64,000 bases of DNA from Streptomyces marincola (GTDB lineage: Bacteria > Actinomycetota > Actinomycetes > Streptomycetales > Streptomycetaceae). The stretch lies in the NCBI RefSeq assembly GCF_020410765.1, contig NZ_CP084541.1:6440001-6504000 (forward strand), written 5' to 3'. This document shows positions 44,191-52,204 of this stretch, one piece after another (the stretch's first letter is position 1; the number at the start of each line of letters is the position of its first letter). The position numbers were made by a program, and so were the translations under genes. The notes below the pieces were generated by a model that searched no databases, was not told where the DNA came from, and was given only the letters and a program-made list of their open reading frames with translations.

Positions 44191-45441
44191 ATGCTGGAGC
44201 CGTCGACACGGAAGAATGACCGGGAGCCGGGGGCGAGGGCCGAGCCGGTGGCCCGGCGGGCATGGCTGACGCTGGCGTTGGCCACGGCCGGGTTCACCGT
44301 CAACTTCTGGGCCTGGGCACTGCTCAGCCCCCTGGGCCCGCGGTTCGAGGACAGCCTCGCGCTCTCCTCGTTCCAGCAGTCGCTGCTCGTGGCGGTGCCC
44401 GTCGTGGTCGGCTCGCTGGGCCGCGTACCGGTCGGGGCGCTCACCGACCGGTACGGCGCGCGCGTGATGTTTCCGCTGGTCTCGGCGTCCACCATCGTGC
44501 CGGTGCTCTTCATCGGCCTGGGCGGGCACTCCTCGCTGGCCGCGCTGCTCGCGGGCGGGTTCTTCCTCGGCATCGGAGGCACGGTGTTCGCCGTCGGAGT
44601 GCCCCTGGTCACCGCCTGGTTCCCGCCGCGCAGGCGGGGTCTTGCCATCGGCGTCTTCGGCATGGGCATGGGCGGTACGGCCATCAGCGCGCTGACCACC
44701 GTGCGGCTGGTGGACGCGGGCGGCACGGCGACCCCGTTCCTGATCACCGCCGCCGCCCTGGCCGGGTACGCGGTCGTGTCGGCCCTCCTGATCCGGGACG
44801 CCCCGGGGCGTGCGGTGCCGGCGCAGCCGCCGGCCCGCCGCCTGGCGAGGACCTGCCGGCTGCGCGTCACCTGGCAGGCGTCGGCGCTGTACGCGGTGAC
44901 CTTCGGCGGCTACGTGGCCTTCTCCGTCTACCTGCCCACCTACCTGAAGACCGGCTACGGCCTCGACCAGGCGGACGCGGCGAACCGGATGGCCGGGTTC
45001 GTGGTCCTCGCGGTGGCGATGCGCCCCGTCGGCGGCTGGCTCTCGGACCGGATCGGTCCGGTGCGTGTGCTCAGGGCCTCGCTCGGCGCGGTGCTCGTCG
45101 CCGCCCTCGCGCAGGCCACGACCCCGTCGCTGACCCCGACCGGCACGATCGCGTTCCTCGCCATGGCCGCCGCGCTCGGGGCGGGCAGCGGGGCGGTCTT
45201 CGCCCTGCTGGCCCTGACCGCCCCGGCGGACCAGGTCGGCTCCGTCACCGGCGTCGTCGGCGCCGCCGGCGGTCTCGGCGGCTTCGTGCCGCCGCTGGTG
45301 ATGGGCGCGCTGTACGGCGCCCACGGCTCGTACGCGATCGGCCTCGTCCTGCTCGGCCTCGTCGCCCTGCTGGCCCTGGCCCTCACCGGGGCCGGCGAGC
45401 GCTCGCCGGGCCGCCGGGGCGTCGCGCCGCTCCCGCGCTGA
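44191..45441 (+). CDS. narK: NarK-type nitrate/nitrite transporter (MFS)
   Basis: The product is 416 aa from ATG 44191 with a purine-rich ribosome site. About 12 membrane helices are visible. Signature stretches include GFTVNFWAWALLSPLGPRF in helix 1, GALTDRYGARVMF and the Gly-rich FGMGMGGTAISA segment that in NarK proteins lines the anion path. It imports nitrate or exports nitrite for the nearby NarGHJI enzyme. Confidence 0.92.
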   Translation: MLEPSTRKNDREPGARAEPVARRAWLTLALATAGFTVNFWAWALLSPLGPRFEDSLALSSFQQSLLVAVPVVVGSLGRVPVGALTDRYGARVMFPLVSASTIVPVLFIGLGGHSSLAALLAGGFFLGIGGTVFAVGVPLVTAWFPPRRRGLAIGVFGMGMGGTAISALTTVRLVDAGGTATPFLITAAALAGYAVVSALLIRDAPGRAVPAQPPARRLARTCRLRVTWQASALYAVTFGGYVAFSVYLPTYLKTGYGLDQADAANRMAGFVVLAVAMRPVGGWLSDRIGPVRVLRASLGAVLVAALAQATTPSLTPTGTIAFLAMAAALGAGSGAVFALLALTAPADQVGSVTGVVGAAGGLGGFVPPLVMGALYGAHGSYAIGLVLLGLVALLALALTGAGERSPGRRGVAPLPR

Positions 45442-45550
45442 CGGCGGTCACCGGGCGGGGCAGCGCGGAGAGGGAGCCGGGGCCCGAGGAACCCGCGGTG
45501 CGCGAGGGGTGTTCCGGCGGTGTGCCACCGGGTACGGTGGCACCAGCTAT

Positions 45551-45564
45551 TGGGAGCGCTCCCA
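45551..45564. promoter_or_regulatory. Perfect CebR box
   Basis: TGGGAGCGCTCCCA is a perfect 14-bp palindrome and is identical to the binding site of CebR, the cellobiose-responsive LacI-family repressor of Streptomyces cellulose genes. It lies 43 bases before the polysaccharide monooxygenase start, so cello-oligosaccharides should induce that gene. Confidence 0.85.
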
Positions 45565-45607
45565 TGCCGGAATCCCCACCCCACTTCCGGAAGACGGAGA
45601 CCGCACA

Positions 45608-46285
45608 ATGTACGCAGAAACCCCCACACGCCGCTGGACGCTGCGGGTGATCGCGCCGGTGCTGGCCGGTGTGGTCGGCCTGCTCGCCCTGTTCCTGAGC
45701 CCCTGGAGCGACTCGGCCCGCGCGCACGGATCGATCGTGGATCCCGCCTCGCGCAACTACGGCTGCTGGGAACGCTGGGGCCACGACCACCTGAACCCGG
45801 CCATGCAGCAGCAGGACCCCATGTGCTGGCAGGCGTTCCAGGCCAACCCGAACACCATGTGGAACTGGATGAGCCTGTTCAGGGAGAACCTGGCCGGCGA
45901 CTTGCGGGGCGCCATCCCGGACGGGAAGCTGTGCAGCGCCGGTGACGCCCAGGGCGGCCTGGCGAGTTCGCTGGACAGGCCGGGCCGGTGGACCACCACG
46001 GACGTCGGCAGCAACTTCAGCGTCCACCTGTACGACACGGCGAGCCACGGCGCGGACTACTTCCAGGTCTACGTCACCAAGCAGGGCTTCGACCCCACCA
46101 CCGACGCGCTGGGCTGGGACGACCTCGAACTCGTGGAGCAGACCGGCAGCTACCCGCCGGCCTCCGACATCACGTTCGACGTCCAGGCTCCCGGTCGCAG
46201 CGGGCACCACATCGTCTACACCATCTGGCAGGCGTCGCACCTGGACCAGACGTACTTCATCTGCAGCGACGTCAACTTCACCTGA
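45608..46285 (+). CDS. Secreted lytic polysaccharide monooxygenase (AA10)
   Basis: The product is 225 aa. A signal peptide with membrane-spanning core (VIAPVLAGVVGLLALFL) ends at ARA before His40, so the mature protein starts HGSIVDPASRNYGCW. That first His forms the copper histidine brace with the second His in WQASHLDQTYF. The enzyme is a single AA10 domain without a visible carbohydrate-binding module. It cleaves crystalline cellulose or chitin oxidatively outside the cell. The CebR box upstream favours cellulose as the relevant polymer. Confidence 0.93.
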   Translation: MYAETPTRRWTLRVIAPVLAGVVGLLALFLSPWSDSARAHGSIVDPASRNYGCWERWGHDHLNPAMQQQDPMCWQAFQANPNTMWNWMSLFRENLAGDLRGAIPDGKLCSAGDAQGGLASSLDRPGRWTTTDVGSNFSVHLYDTASHGADYFQVYVTKQGFDPTTDALGWDDLELVEQTGSYPPASDITFDVQAPGRSGHHIVYTIWQASHLDQTYFICSDVNFT

Positions 46286-46313
46286 GCCGGTCCGCCAGGC
46301 CGCCGCTCTTCCC

Positions 46314-46343
46314 GCCCACCGGGCCCCGACGGGCCCGGTGGGC
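46314..46343 (+). terminator. Hairpin terminator after LPMO gene
   Basis: A perfect 13-bp inverted repeat (46314-46326 with 46331-46343) with a 4-base loop lies 28 bases after the stop codon. Confidence 0.8.
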
Positions 46344-46483
46344 CTCTCGCGCGCCGCCCGCCGCCCGGCCGACCAGCGGCGATCCCTCCGTTCCCTGGCC
46401 AGGACCCCGTTTCCTGACGGCGTTCCGCTGCCTGTACCGTTCGCCCGGAACGAGCCCGGAGCGGCTCTCCGAGGGAGGCGGGC

Positions 46484-47992
46484 ATGGTGGCGGACAGCGG
46501 AACGGTGAGTGCGCCGGGGATCGGTCCCCGGGCCGGGGCCGTCCTGGTCTTCGGGTCCTCGGCGGCGGTGCTGGTCGTCGAGTTGGTGGCGCTGCGCCTG
46601 CTGGCGCCGTACGTCGGGCTCACCATGGAGATGAACACCATGGTGATCGGCATCGCCCTGTCCGCGATCGCCTTCGGTTCGTGGGCCGGCGGACGGGCCG
46701 CCGACGTCGTGGCGCCCCGCCGGGCGCTCGGACCGCTGCTGCTGCTTTCGGGGCTGGCCGTGGCGGTGACGCCGGCCCTGGTGCGGCTGGTGGGCGAGTC
46801 GGGGGGCGGCCCCGCGCTGCTCGTCGGCGGTGCCTGCCTGTTCGTCCCGGCCGCGCTGCTCACGGCGGTGACGCCCATGGTCACCAAGCTCCTGCTGGTC
46901 GACCTGGCGGTGACGGGAACGGTCGTGGGGCGGCTGTCGGGCATCGGCACGGCGGGCGGGATCGCCGGCACCGTGCTGACCGGCTTCGTGCTGATCTCCA
47001 TCGTCCCGGTCAGCGCCATCCTGATCGCCCTGGGCCTGCTCCTGCTGGTCACGGGCGTGCTGGTCGACGCCTCCCTGCGGGACTGGCGCCGCGGCCGGCA
47101 GGCACTCGTGGCGAGTGTGGTCGTGGGCGGCAGCGTGACGGCGAGCGCCGTCGTGCCGAGCGGCTGCGACGCGGAGACGCGCTACCACTGCGCGAGCGTG
47201 GTGGAGGACCCCGAACGGGACAGCGGCCGGACCCTGGTCCTCGACGGGCTGCGTCACTCGTACGTGGACCTCGACGACCCCGAGTACCTGGACTTCGCCT
47301 ACGTGCGGGCCATCGCCTCCCTGATCGACACCGCCTATCCGGAGGGCGAGGCGCTGAACGCCTACCACCTGGGCGCCGGCGGGCTCTCGATCCCGCACTA
47401 CCTGGAGGCGGTGCGACCCGGCTCCACCAGCGTGGTCTCCGAGATCGACCCCGGCGTGGTCGAGGCCGACCGGCGGTGGCTGGGCGCGGAGACGGACGAG
47501 GACCTCAGGGTGAGGGTGGAGGACGGCAGGATCGGACTGCGGAGGATCGCCACGGACTCGCGGGACCTGGTCGTCGGCGACGCGTTCGGGGGCATCAGCG
47601 TCCCCTGGCACCTCACGACCCGGGAGGCGCTCGCCGACATCGACCGTGTGCTGCGCCCCGAGGGCGCCTACGTCGTCAACATGATCGACCACGGCGAGCG
47701 CGCGTTCGTCAGGGCGGGAGTCGCCACGCTGCTTGCGGAGTTCGACCACGTCGCGGTGGCGGCGGAGCGCGGCGCGTTCGACGAGACCGGCGGCGGCAAC
47801 TTCGTGGCCTCGGCCTCGGACCGCGCGTTCGACGCGGCGGCGTGGGCGGAGCGCTACGCCGAACGCGGCGGGCGCGGCGACTGGGAGGTCATCGAGGGCG
47901 CCGAACTCGCGGAGTGGGTCGGTGACGCGCAGGTGCTGACGGACGACTTCGCGCCCGTCGACCAGCTGCTCACGCCCTACCCGCGGCCCTGA
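46484..47992 (+). CDS. Membrane-anchored spermidine synthase-like methyltransferase-fold protein
   Basis: The product is 502 aa from ATG 46484 behind GAGGGAGG. About seven membrane helices occupy residues 15-220 (GSSAAVLVVELVALRLLAPYVG at the start). A cytoplasmic spermidine synthase-like Rossmann domain follows (LVLDGLRHSYVDLDDPEYLDFAY, YHLGAGGLSIPHYLEAV, SEIDPGVVEADRRWLG, VVGDAFGG). Fusions of this type are frequent in actinobacteria and have no settled function; polyamine synthesis is only one possibility. It is flanked by terminators and appears monocistronic. Confidence 0.8.
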   Translation: MVADSGTVSAPGIGPRAGAVLVFGSSAAVLVVELVALRLLAPYVGLTMEMNTMVIGIALSAIAFGSWAGGRAADVVAPRRALGPLLLLSGLAVAVTPALVRLVGESGGGPALLVGGACLFVPAALLTAVTPMVTKLLLVDLAVTGTVVGRLSGIGTAGGIAGTVLTGFVLISIVPVSAILIALGLLLLVTGVLVDASLRDWRRGRQALVASVVVGGSVTASAVVPSGCDAETRYHCASVVEDPERDSGRTLVLDGLRHSYVDLDDPEYLDFAYVRAIASLIDTAYPEGEALNAYHLGAGGLSIPHYLEAVRPGSTSVVSEIDPGVVEADRRWLGAETDEDLRVRVEDGRIGLRRIATDSRDLVVGDAFGGISVPWHLTTREALADIDRVLRPEGAYVVNMIDHGERAFVRAGVATLLAEFDHVAVAAERGAFDETGGGNFVASASDRAFDAAAWAERYAERGGRGDWEVIEGAELAEWVGDAQVLTDDFAPVDQLLTPYPRP

Positions 47993-48001
47993 GCGGGCGG
48001 C

Positions 48002-48036
48002 CACCGGGCCGCGCGGGGACCGACGGCGGCCCGGTG
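48002..48036. terminator. Bidirectional hairpin between convergent genes
   Basis: An 11-bp perfect inverted repeat (48002-48012 with 48026-48036) lies in the 51-base gap between the spermidine synthase-like gene and the response regulator. Confidence 0.65.
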
Positions 48037-48043
48037 ACCCGCG

Positions 48044-48703
48044 TCATGACGGTGTGACGAGGCGCGCCTCGTAGGCGAAGATCGCGGCCTGTGTGCGGTC
48101 GCGCAGGCCCAGCTTCACCAGCACCCTGCTGACGTGCGTCTTGACGGTGGACTCGGCGACCAGCAGCCGGTCGGCGATCTCGGCGTTCGACAGGCCGTGC
48201 GCGATGAGCGCCAGCACCTCCGTCTCGCGCTCGGTGAGTTCGCCCACCCGCACTCCCGCGGGCGGGGCCGGCGGCCCGCCGCGCCGGGCGAACTCCACGA
48301 TCAGCCGCTTGGTCACGGTCGGCGCCAGGAGCGCCTCGCCCGCCGCGACCACCCGTACCCCGTCGGCGAGCTGGCGGGCCGAGGCGTCCTTCAGCAGGAA
48401 GCCGGACGCCCCGGCGCGCAGTGCCTGGTACACGTACTCGTCCAGGTCGAAGGTCGTCAGCACGAGCACCCGCGGCGCGTGGTCGGCGGAGACGATCCGG
48501 CGGGTCGCCTCGATGCCGTTCAGCTCCGGCATCCGGATGTCCATGAGCACGACGTCCGGGCGCAGCGCGGCGCTGCGCTCGATCGCCTGGCGGCCGTCCA
48601 CCGCCTCGCCCGCCACCTCGATGCCGGGCTGGGCGTTCAGCAGCACGGAGAAACCCTCGCGGACCATGGCCTGGTCGTCGACGATCAGCACCCGGATCGT
48701 CAT
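48044..48703 (-). CDS. NarL/LuxR-family response regulator
   Basis: The product is 219 aa. The receiver domain carries the acidic pair VDDQ and phospho-acceptor Asp in DVVLMDIRMPE (about residue 54). The C-terminal HTH is LTERETEVLALIAHGLSNAEIADRLLVAESTVKTH. Its start overlaps the stop of the kinase gene (ATGA), so the two are translationally coupled. The target genes are unknown; there is no repeat of the DevR-like palindrome here. Confidence 0.93.
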   Translation of the reverse strand: MTIRVLIVDDQAMVREGFSVLLNAQPGIEVAGEAVDGRQAIERSAALRPDVVLMDIRMPELNGIEATRRIVSADHAPRVLVLTTFDLDEYVYQALRAGASGFLLKDASARQLADGVRVVAAGEALLAPTVTKRLIVEFARRGGPPAPPAGVRVGELTERETEVLALIAHGLSNAEIADRLLVAESTVKTHVSRVLVKLGLRDRTQAAIFAYEARLVTPS

Positions 48704-50019
48704 GCGCCGGCCCTCGCGACGAGGGCGAGCGGGAGGAAGACGGAGACCTCGAAGCCGCCGTCCGCGGTGGGCTCCGCCGTCATCTCGCCGCCCAGCATCG
48801 CCACCCGCTCCCGCATGCCGGCGATGCCGTGCCCGGCGCCGGGCGATGGGGGCGCCGGCGCCTGCGGCGGGCCGTTGACGACGCGCAGGCCGAGGCCGCC
48901 GAGCACATGGGAGACGTCGACGCGGGCGGCGGCGCCGGGGGCGTGCCGCAGGGCGTTGCTCAATGCCTCCTGGACGATGCGGAACGCGGACAGCTCGACG
49001 CCCTGCGGGAGTTGCCGCTCGGTGCCGGTGACGGTCTTCTCCACGGGCAGGCCGGCCCCGCGCACGTTGTCCAGCAGGCGGTCGAGGTCGGCGAGCGTCG
49101 GCTGCGGCGCGTCGGGGGCCTCGTGGTCCTCGGCGCGGACCACCCCGAGGACCCGCCGCAGCTCGGCCAGCGCGGCCACCGCGTTCTCCCTGATCGTCGC
49201 GAATGCCTGTGTCAGCTCGGGCGGCGCGCTGTCCACCCGGTAGGGGGCCGCCTCAGCCTGGATCGCGACGACCGACATGTGGTGCGCCACCACGTCGTGC
49301 AACTCGCGGGTGATGGTGGTGCGTTCCTCCAGCCGCGTGCGGCGCGAACGCTCCTGCCGCGTGACGGCGACCTGCCGCACGACCTCGTGGCGCGATTCGA
49401 GCCAACCGCGCAGCAGCAGCGCGGTGAGCAGCGTCAGGAAGGAAACGGCGGCCATGGTCCACGTGTTGTCGTCCCGCCAGCCCCGCCAGGACACTCCGGG
49501 GAAGGCCGTGATCAGGGCGCTGACGAGGACGGTGAGCGCCCACATCCCGGCGACCGCGCGCGCCCTGGAGCGCACCGCCGCCAGGACCATCACCAGGGTG
49601 TGCGTCACCATCTGGCCGGGAAGCCAGGGCCAGTGGAACGACACGTCCTGGTAGGCGATCACCACGCACCCCGCGAGGGAGAGCCACCAGGCGCCGACGG
49701 GGTGGAGCAGCGCGGCGATCAGCGGAACTCCGAAGCACAGCACGCTCAGCCACGGTGTGTACCGGTCCCAGGAGTGGATCCGTTGGGCGGAGAGCAGCAT
49801 CGCCACCACCGCGGTCAGCACGACGGCCGCGTGCGGCAGCCAGGGCGCCGCGGCGCGGGCACCTTCCGGCAGGCCGCGCAGGGGGCCGGCGACGGGCATG
49901 GGCGGAAGCGGCCGGAAGGGAATCGCGCCGGTGGGCAGTTTGCCGCGCAGGACGTGGATCTTCCTGCGGGCGGAGCGCAGTTCGCTTCTCAGCGTGTGGT
50001 GTTCGGCGGTCTGGGTCAC
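48700..50019 (-). CDS. Sensor histidine kinase (HisKA_3 family)
   Basis: The product is 439 aa from GTG 50019. The frame stays open to ATG 50136, which would add 39 residues; neither start has a convincing ribosome site. Four to five membrane helices (residues ~60-190) precede the dimerisation and phospho-acceptor motif TITRELHDVVAHHMS and a HATPase domain (EALSNALRHAPG, GHGIAGMRERVAMLGG). Such kinases with no large extracellular loop often sense the membrane state. Partner of the overlapping regulator. Confidence 0.88.
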   Translation of the reverse strand: MTQTAEHHTLRSELRSARRKIHVLRGKLPTGAIPFRPLPPMPVAGPLRGLPEGARAAAPWLPHAAVVLTAVVAMLLSAQRIHSWDRYTPWLSVLCFGVPLIAALLHPVGAWWLSLAGCVVIAYQDVSFHWPWLPGQMVTHTLVMVLAAVRSRARAVAGMWALTVLVSALITAFPGVSWRGWRDDNTWTMAAVSFLTLLTALLLRGWLESRHEVVRQVAVTRQERSRRTRLEERTTITRELHDVVAHHMSVVAIQAEAAPYRVDSAPPELTQAFATIRENAVAALAELRRVLGVVRAEDHEAPDAPQPTLADLDRLLDNVRGAGLPVEKTVTGTERQLPQGVELSAFRIVQEALSNALRHAPGAAARVDVSHVLGGLGLRVVNGPPQAPAPPSPGAGHGIAGMRERVAMLGGEMTAEPTADGGFEVSVFLPLALVARAGA

Positions 50020-50148
50020 GCCGACACGGTAGGCGGCGGCATGGGCCGCGGTCGTCCCCAACGCTGCCGATCCGCGGAGTCCCCCTTGAGTACCACGCCC
50101 CTCATCCGCCCCGCTGACCATGGTCGCCGCGGCCACCGGAGGCAGGCG

Positions 50149-51105
50149 TCACCGGCCCGGCGTCGCGAAGGCGTCGAGGCCGGTCAGCTCCGCGGACAGG
50201 GCCCACAGCCGGGCGGCCTGCTCCGGGTCGCGGGCGTGCGCGGCGACGCCGTCGGCCGGGGCGATGTCGCAGTCCTGGCAGTAGACCCCGCCGTGCCCGG
50301 CGAGCCGCGGGGACGTGGCCGCCCACACCTGGGTCGCGGCCCCCTGCTCCGGCGTCTTGAACGTCGGGTCGATCCCGTTGCCCTCCTCGTCGATCCACCC
50401 GGCTTCCACCATCTCGGCCCGCGGCAGGTGCCGCTGGAGCGGCGTGAGGATGGGGCCCGGGTTGAGCGAGAACGCCCGCACGCCGTGCGCCTGTCCCAGC
50501 GCGTCGAGGTGCAGCGCGAACAGCGCGTTCGCCGTCTTCGCCTGCCCGTAGGCCAGCCACTTGTCGTAGCCGCGCGTGAACTGCGGGTCGTCCCAGCGGA
50601 TTCCGGAGCGCCGGTGCGCGCCGGAGGACACGGCGACGACCCGGGCGCCGGCGCGCGCGAGCGCGGGCCAGAGCAGGTTGGTCAGCGCGTGGTGGCCGAG
50701 GTGGTTGACCGCGAACTGCGCCTCCCAGCCGGGGCCGACCCGCGTCTCGGGGCAGGCCATGACGCCCGCGTTGTTGATGAGGAGGTCCACGGCGCGGCCC
50801 GAGTCGAGAACGCCGCGCGCGAACGCGTGGACGTCCGCCAGGTCCGCCAGGTCGAGCCGCGCCACCTCGGCGCCTTCGATGCCGGCGAGCGCGTCCCGCG
50901 CGGTGTCGGGACGCCGGGCCGGAACGATCACCCGGGCTCCGGCCCGCGCCAGGGAGCGGGCCGTTTCCAGGCCGAGGCCGGAGTAGCCGCCGGTCACGAT
51001 GGCGAGCTTGCCCGACAGGTCGATGCCGTCGAGGACGTCGTCCGCCGTGCTGCGCTCGCCGAAGCCGGAGTCGATGGGGCGCTGGGGGGTGCTCGTGTTC
51101 GTCAT
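50149..51105 (-). CDS. Short-chain dehydrogenase (retinol dehydrogenase/WWOX-like)
   Basis: The product is 318 aa. The cofactor motif is TGGYSGLGLETA near residue 40, followed by NNAGVM, catalytic Ser in VAVSSGAHRRSG and YGQAK. The extended C-terminus with GVYCQDCDIAP is usual for this NADP-dependent subgroup. It lies 74 bases after the TauD-like gene on the same strand and may be co-transcribed with it. The substrate is unknown. Confidence 0.87.
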   Translation of the reverse strand: MTNTSTPQRPIDSGFGERSTADDVLDGIDLSGKLAIVTGGYSGLGLETARSLARAGARVIVPARRPDTARDALAGIEGAEVARLDLADLADVHAFARGVLDSGRAVDLLINNAGVMACPETRVGPGWEAQFAVNHLGHHALTNLLWPALARAGARVVAVSSGAHRRSGIRWDDPQFTRGYDKWLAYGQAKTANALFALHLDALGQAHGVRAFSLNPGPILTPLQRHLPRAEMVEAGWIDEEGNGIDPTFKTPEQGAATQVWAATSPRLAGHGGVYCQDCDIAPADGVAAHARDPEQAARLWALSAELTGLDAFATPGR

Positions 51106-51179
51106 GCGGCGACGCTACGGGCTGGAGAGCACTCGAAGTCAACCGCCGCGTGCCGACGAGCGCGGCCCGGCGGCCGAGA

Positions 51180-51944
51180 TCACCGCGCGTCGGTGGTGCG
51201 AAGGGTGAGGATGCGTACGGCCCGGTCGCCGGTGTGGGCCTCGCGGCCGTGCCAGCAGCGGTAGTTGTCCAGCAGGAGGATCTCGCCCTCGGCGAGGGTG
51301 AAGCGCGGCAGGCCGTCCTCCAGGGCGCGCACGGTCTTCCCGAAGCGGTCGAGCATGGCGCGGACATGCGCGGTGGCGGGGTCGCGGTGCAGCGGGACGG
51401 CGCCTTCCGCTCGCCGCACGATGCGCCGGCCGGTGCGGGTGTACTCCACGTGCCTGGCGACGCGGGGCGTCGCGGGCAGGCCCCGGAGGTCCGGTGACCA
51501 GGCGCCGTAGAGGTCGACGTCCGTGCCGGTGAGGAACTCCCACAGCTCCGGATCATCGGCTCGGCAGTCGTCGGCGAAGCGATAGGCGTCCGCGAGGAAC
51601 GACCGGCCGCCCGAGCCGGGGGCGCGGACGCACTGGATGAGCACGTGGTCCTCGTCCGGGTCCCGGTGGCGCACCGGCACCCCGCCGATGTCGACGAGGA
51701 GGTCGAAGCTGTCGGCGTGCAGGTGCACGGGCCCCGCGTCGGCGGCACGCCGCAGCCGGGGCGGGAAGAGCTGCCGCAGGCGGCTGCCGAGCACGCCGGC
51801 CGCCGCGGTGAACAACGCGTCCTCCGTGCTCTCCCAGCCCGTGAGGATCACCGCGCCGTCGCGCGCCAGCAGCCGGCGGGCGTCGGCCGCTCGTGCGGCC
51901 GGGGCCCGCTCGGGCACGAGCCCGGGGCCGGGAAGTGCAGGCAT
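51180..51944 (-). CDS. TauD/clavaminate synthase-like Fe(II)/2-oxoglutarate dioxygenase
   Basis: The product is 254 aa from ATG 51944. The iron facial triad is visible as the HxD in HRDPDEDHVL or HADSFD and the distal His in YRCWHGREAHTG; the 2-oxoglutarate Arg follows in GDRAVRILTLR. The fold segment FTLAEGEILLLDNYRCWHGR is typical of clavaminate synthase-like hydroxylases acting on amino acids in natural-product pathways. A 17-base palindrome resembling Zur or Nur sites lies 18 bases upstream. With the following SDR it may form a small tailoring operon. No substrate can be named. Confidence 0.82.
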   Translation of the reverse strand: MPALPGPGLVPERAPAARAADARRLLARDGAVILTGWESTEDALFTAAAGVLGSRLRQLFPPRLRRAADAGPVHLHADSFDLLVDIGGVPVRHRDPDEDHVLIQCVRAPGSGGRSFLADAYRFADDCRADDPELWEFLTGTDVDLYGAWSPDLRGLPATPRVARHVEYTRTGRRIVRRAEGAVPLHRDPATAHVRAMLDRFGKTVRALEDGLPRFTLAEGEILLLDNYRCWHGREAHTGDRAVRILTLRTTDAR

Positions 51945-51962
51945 GGTGCCATGATGCAGTTG

Positions 51963-51979
51963 TTGCCAATGATTTGCAA
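51963..51979. promoter_or_regulatory. AT-rich palindrome before TauD-like gene (Zur- or Nur-like)
   Basis: TTGCCAATGATTTGCAA is palindromic except for one pair. Its centre, AATGATT, equals the core of the Streptomyces Zur site (TGAAAATGATTTTCA). Its arms also fit the Nur pattern TTGCAA-N5-TTGCAA with one mismatch. A Fur-family metal regulator is likely; which one is uncertain. Confidence 0.5.
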
Positions 51980-52131
51980 TAAGCTGGAGGCGTCGGGCCC
52001 CTGACGGGGTGGCAGGAGCGGGCGCGGAGAGCGTCCATCCCCGGGCCGGGCCGATCCGCTTCCGGGAGGGGAGGTGCGTACCGGCCGGTCGTGCGGACGG
52101 AAGGGCGCCCCTGTCCGAGACCTACGTGACA

Positions 52132-52146
52132 TGAAAATCGCTTTCA
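52132..52146. promoter_or_regulatory. Zur-like palindrome before metal-chelate ABC importer
   Basis: TGAAAATCGCTTTCA matches 12 of 15 positions of the Streptomyces Zur site TGAAAATGATTTTCA, and both outer arms TGAAA/TTTCA are perfect. It sits 58 bases before the binding-protein start in an otherwise very GC-rich region. Zinc-dependent repression of the importer is the inference. Confidence 0.6.
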
Positions 52147-52204
52147 GTACACTACGGGCGCTTCCGGTGGAAGCGCGAAGGCAGTGACCGCTCTGGAGGT
52201 CCCC

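Noticed and set aside
48700..50136. Long form of the sensor kinase starting at ATG 50136
   Set aside because: The additional 39 residues are low-complexity and precede an obvious promoter-like gap; GTG 50019 gives a normal N-terminus, though neither start has a strong ribosome site.
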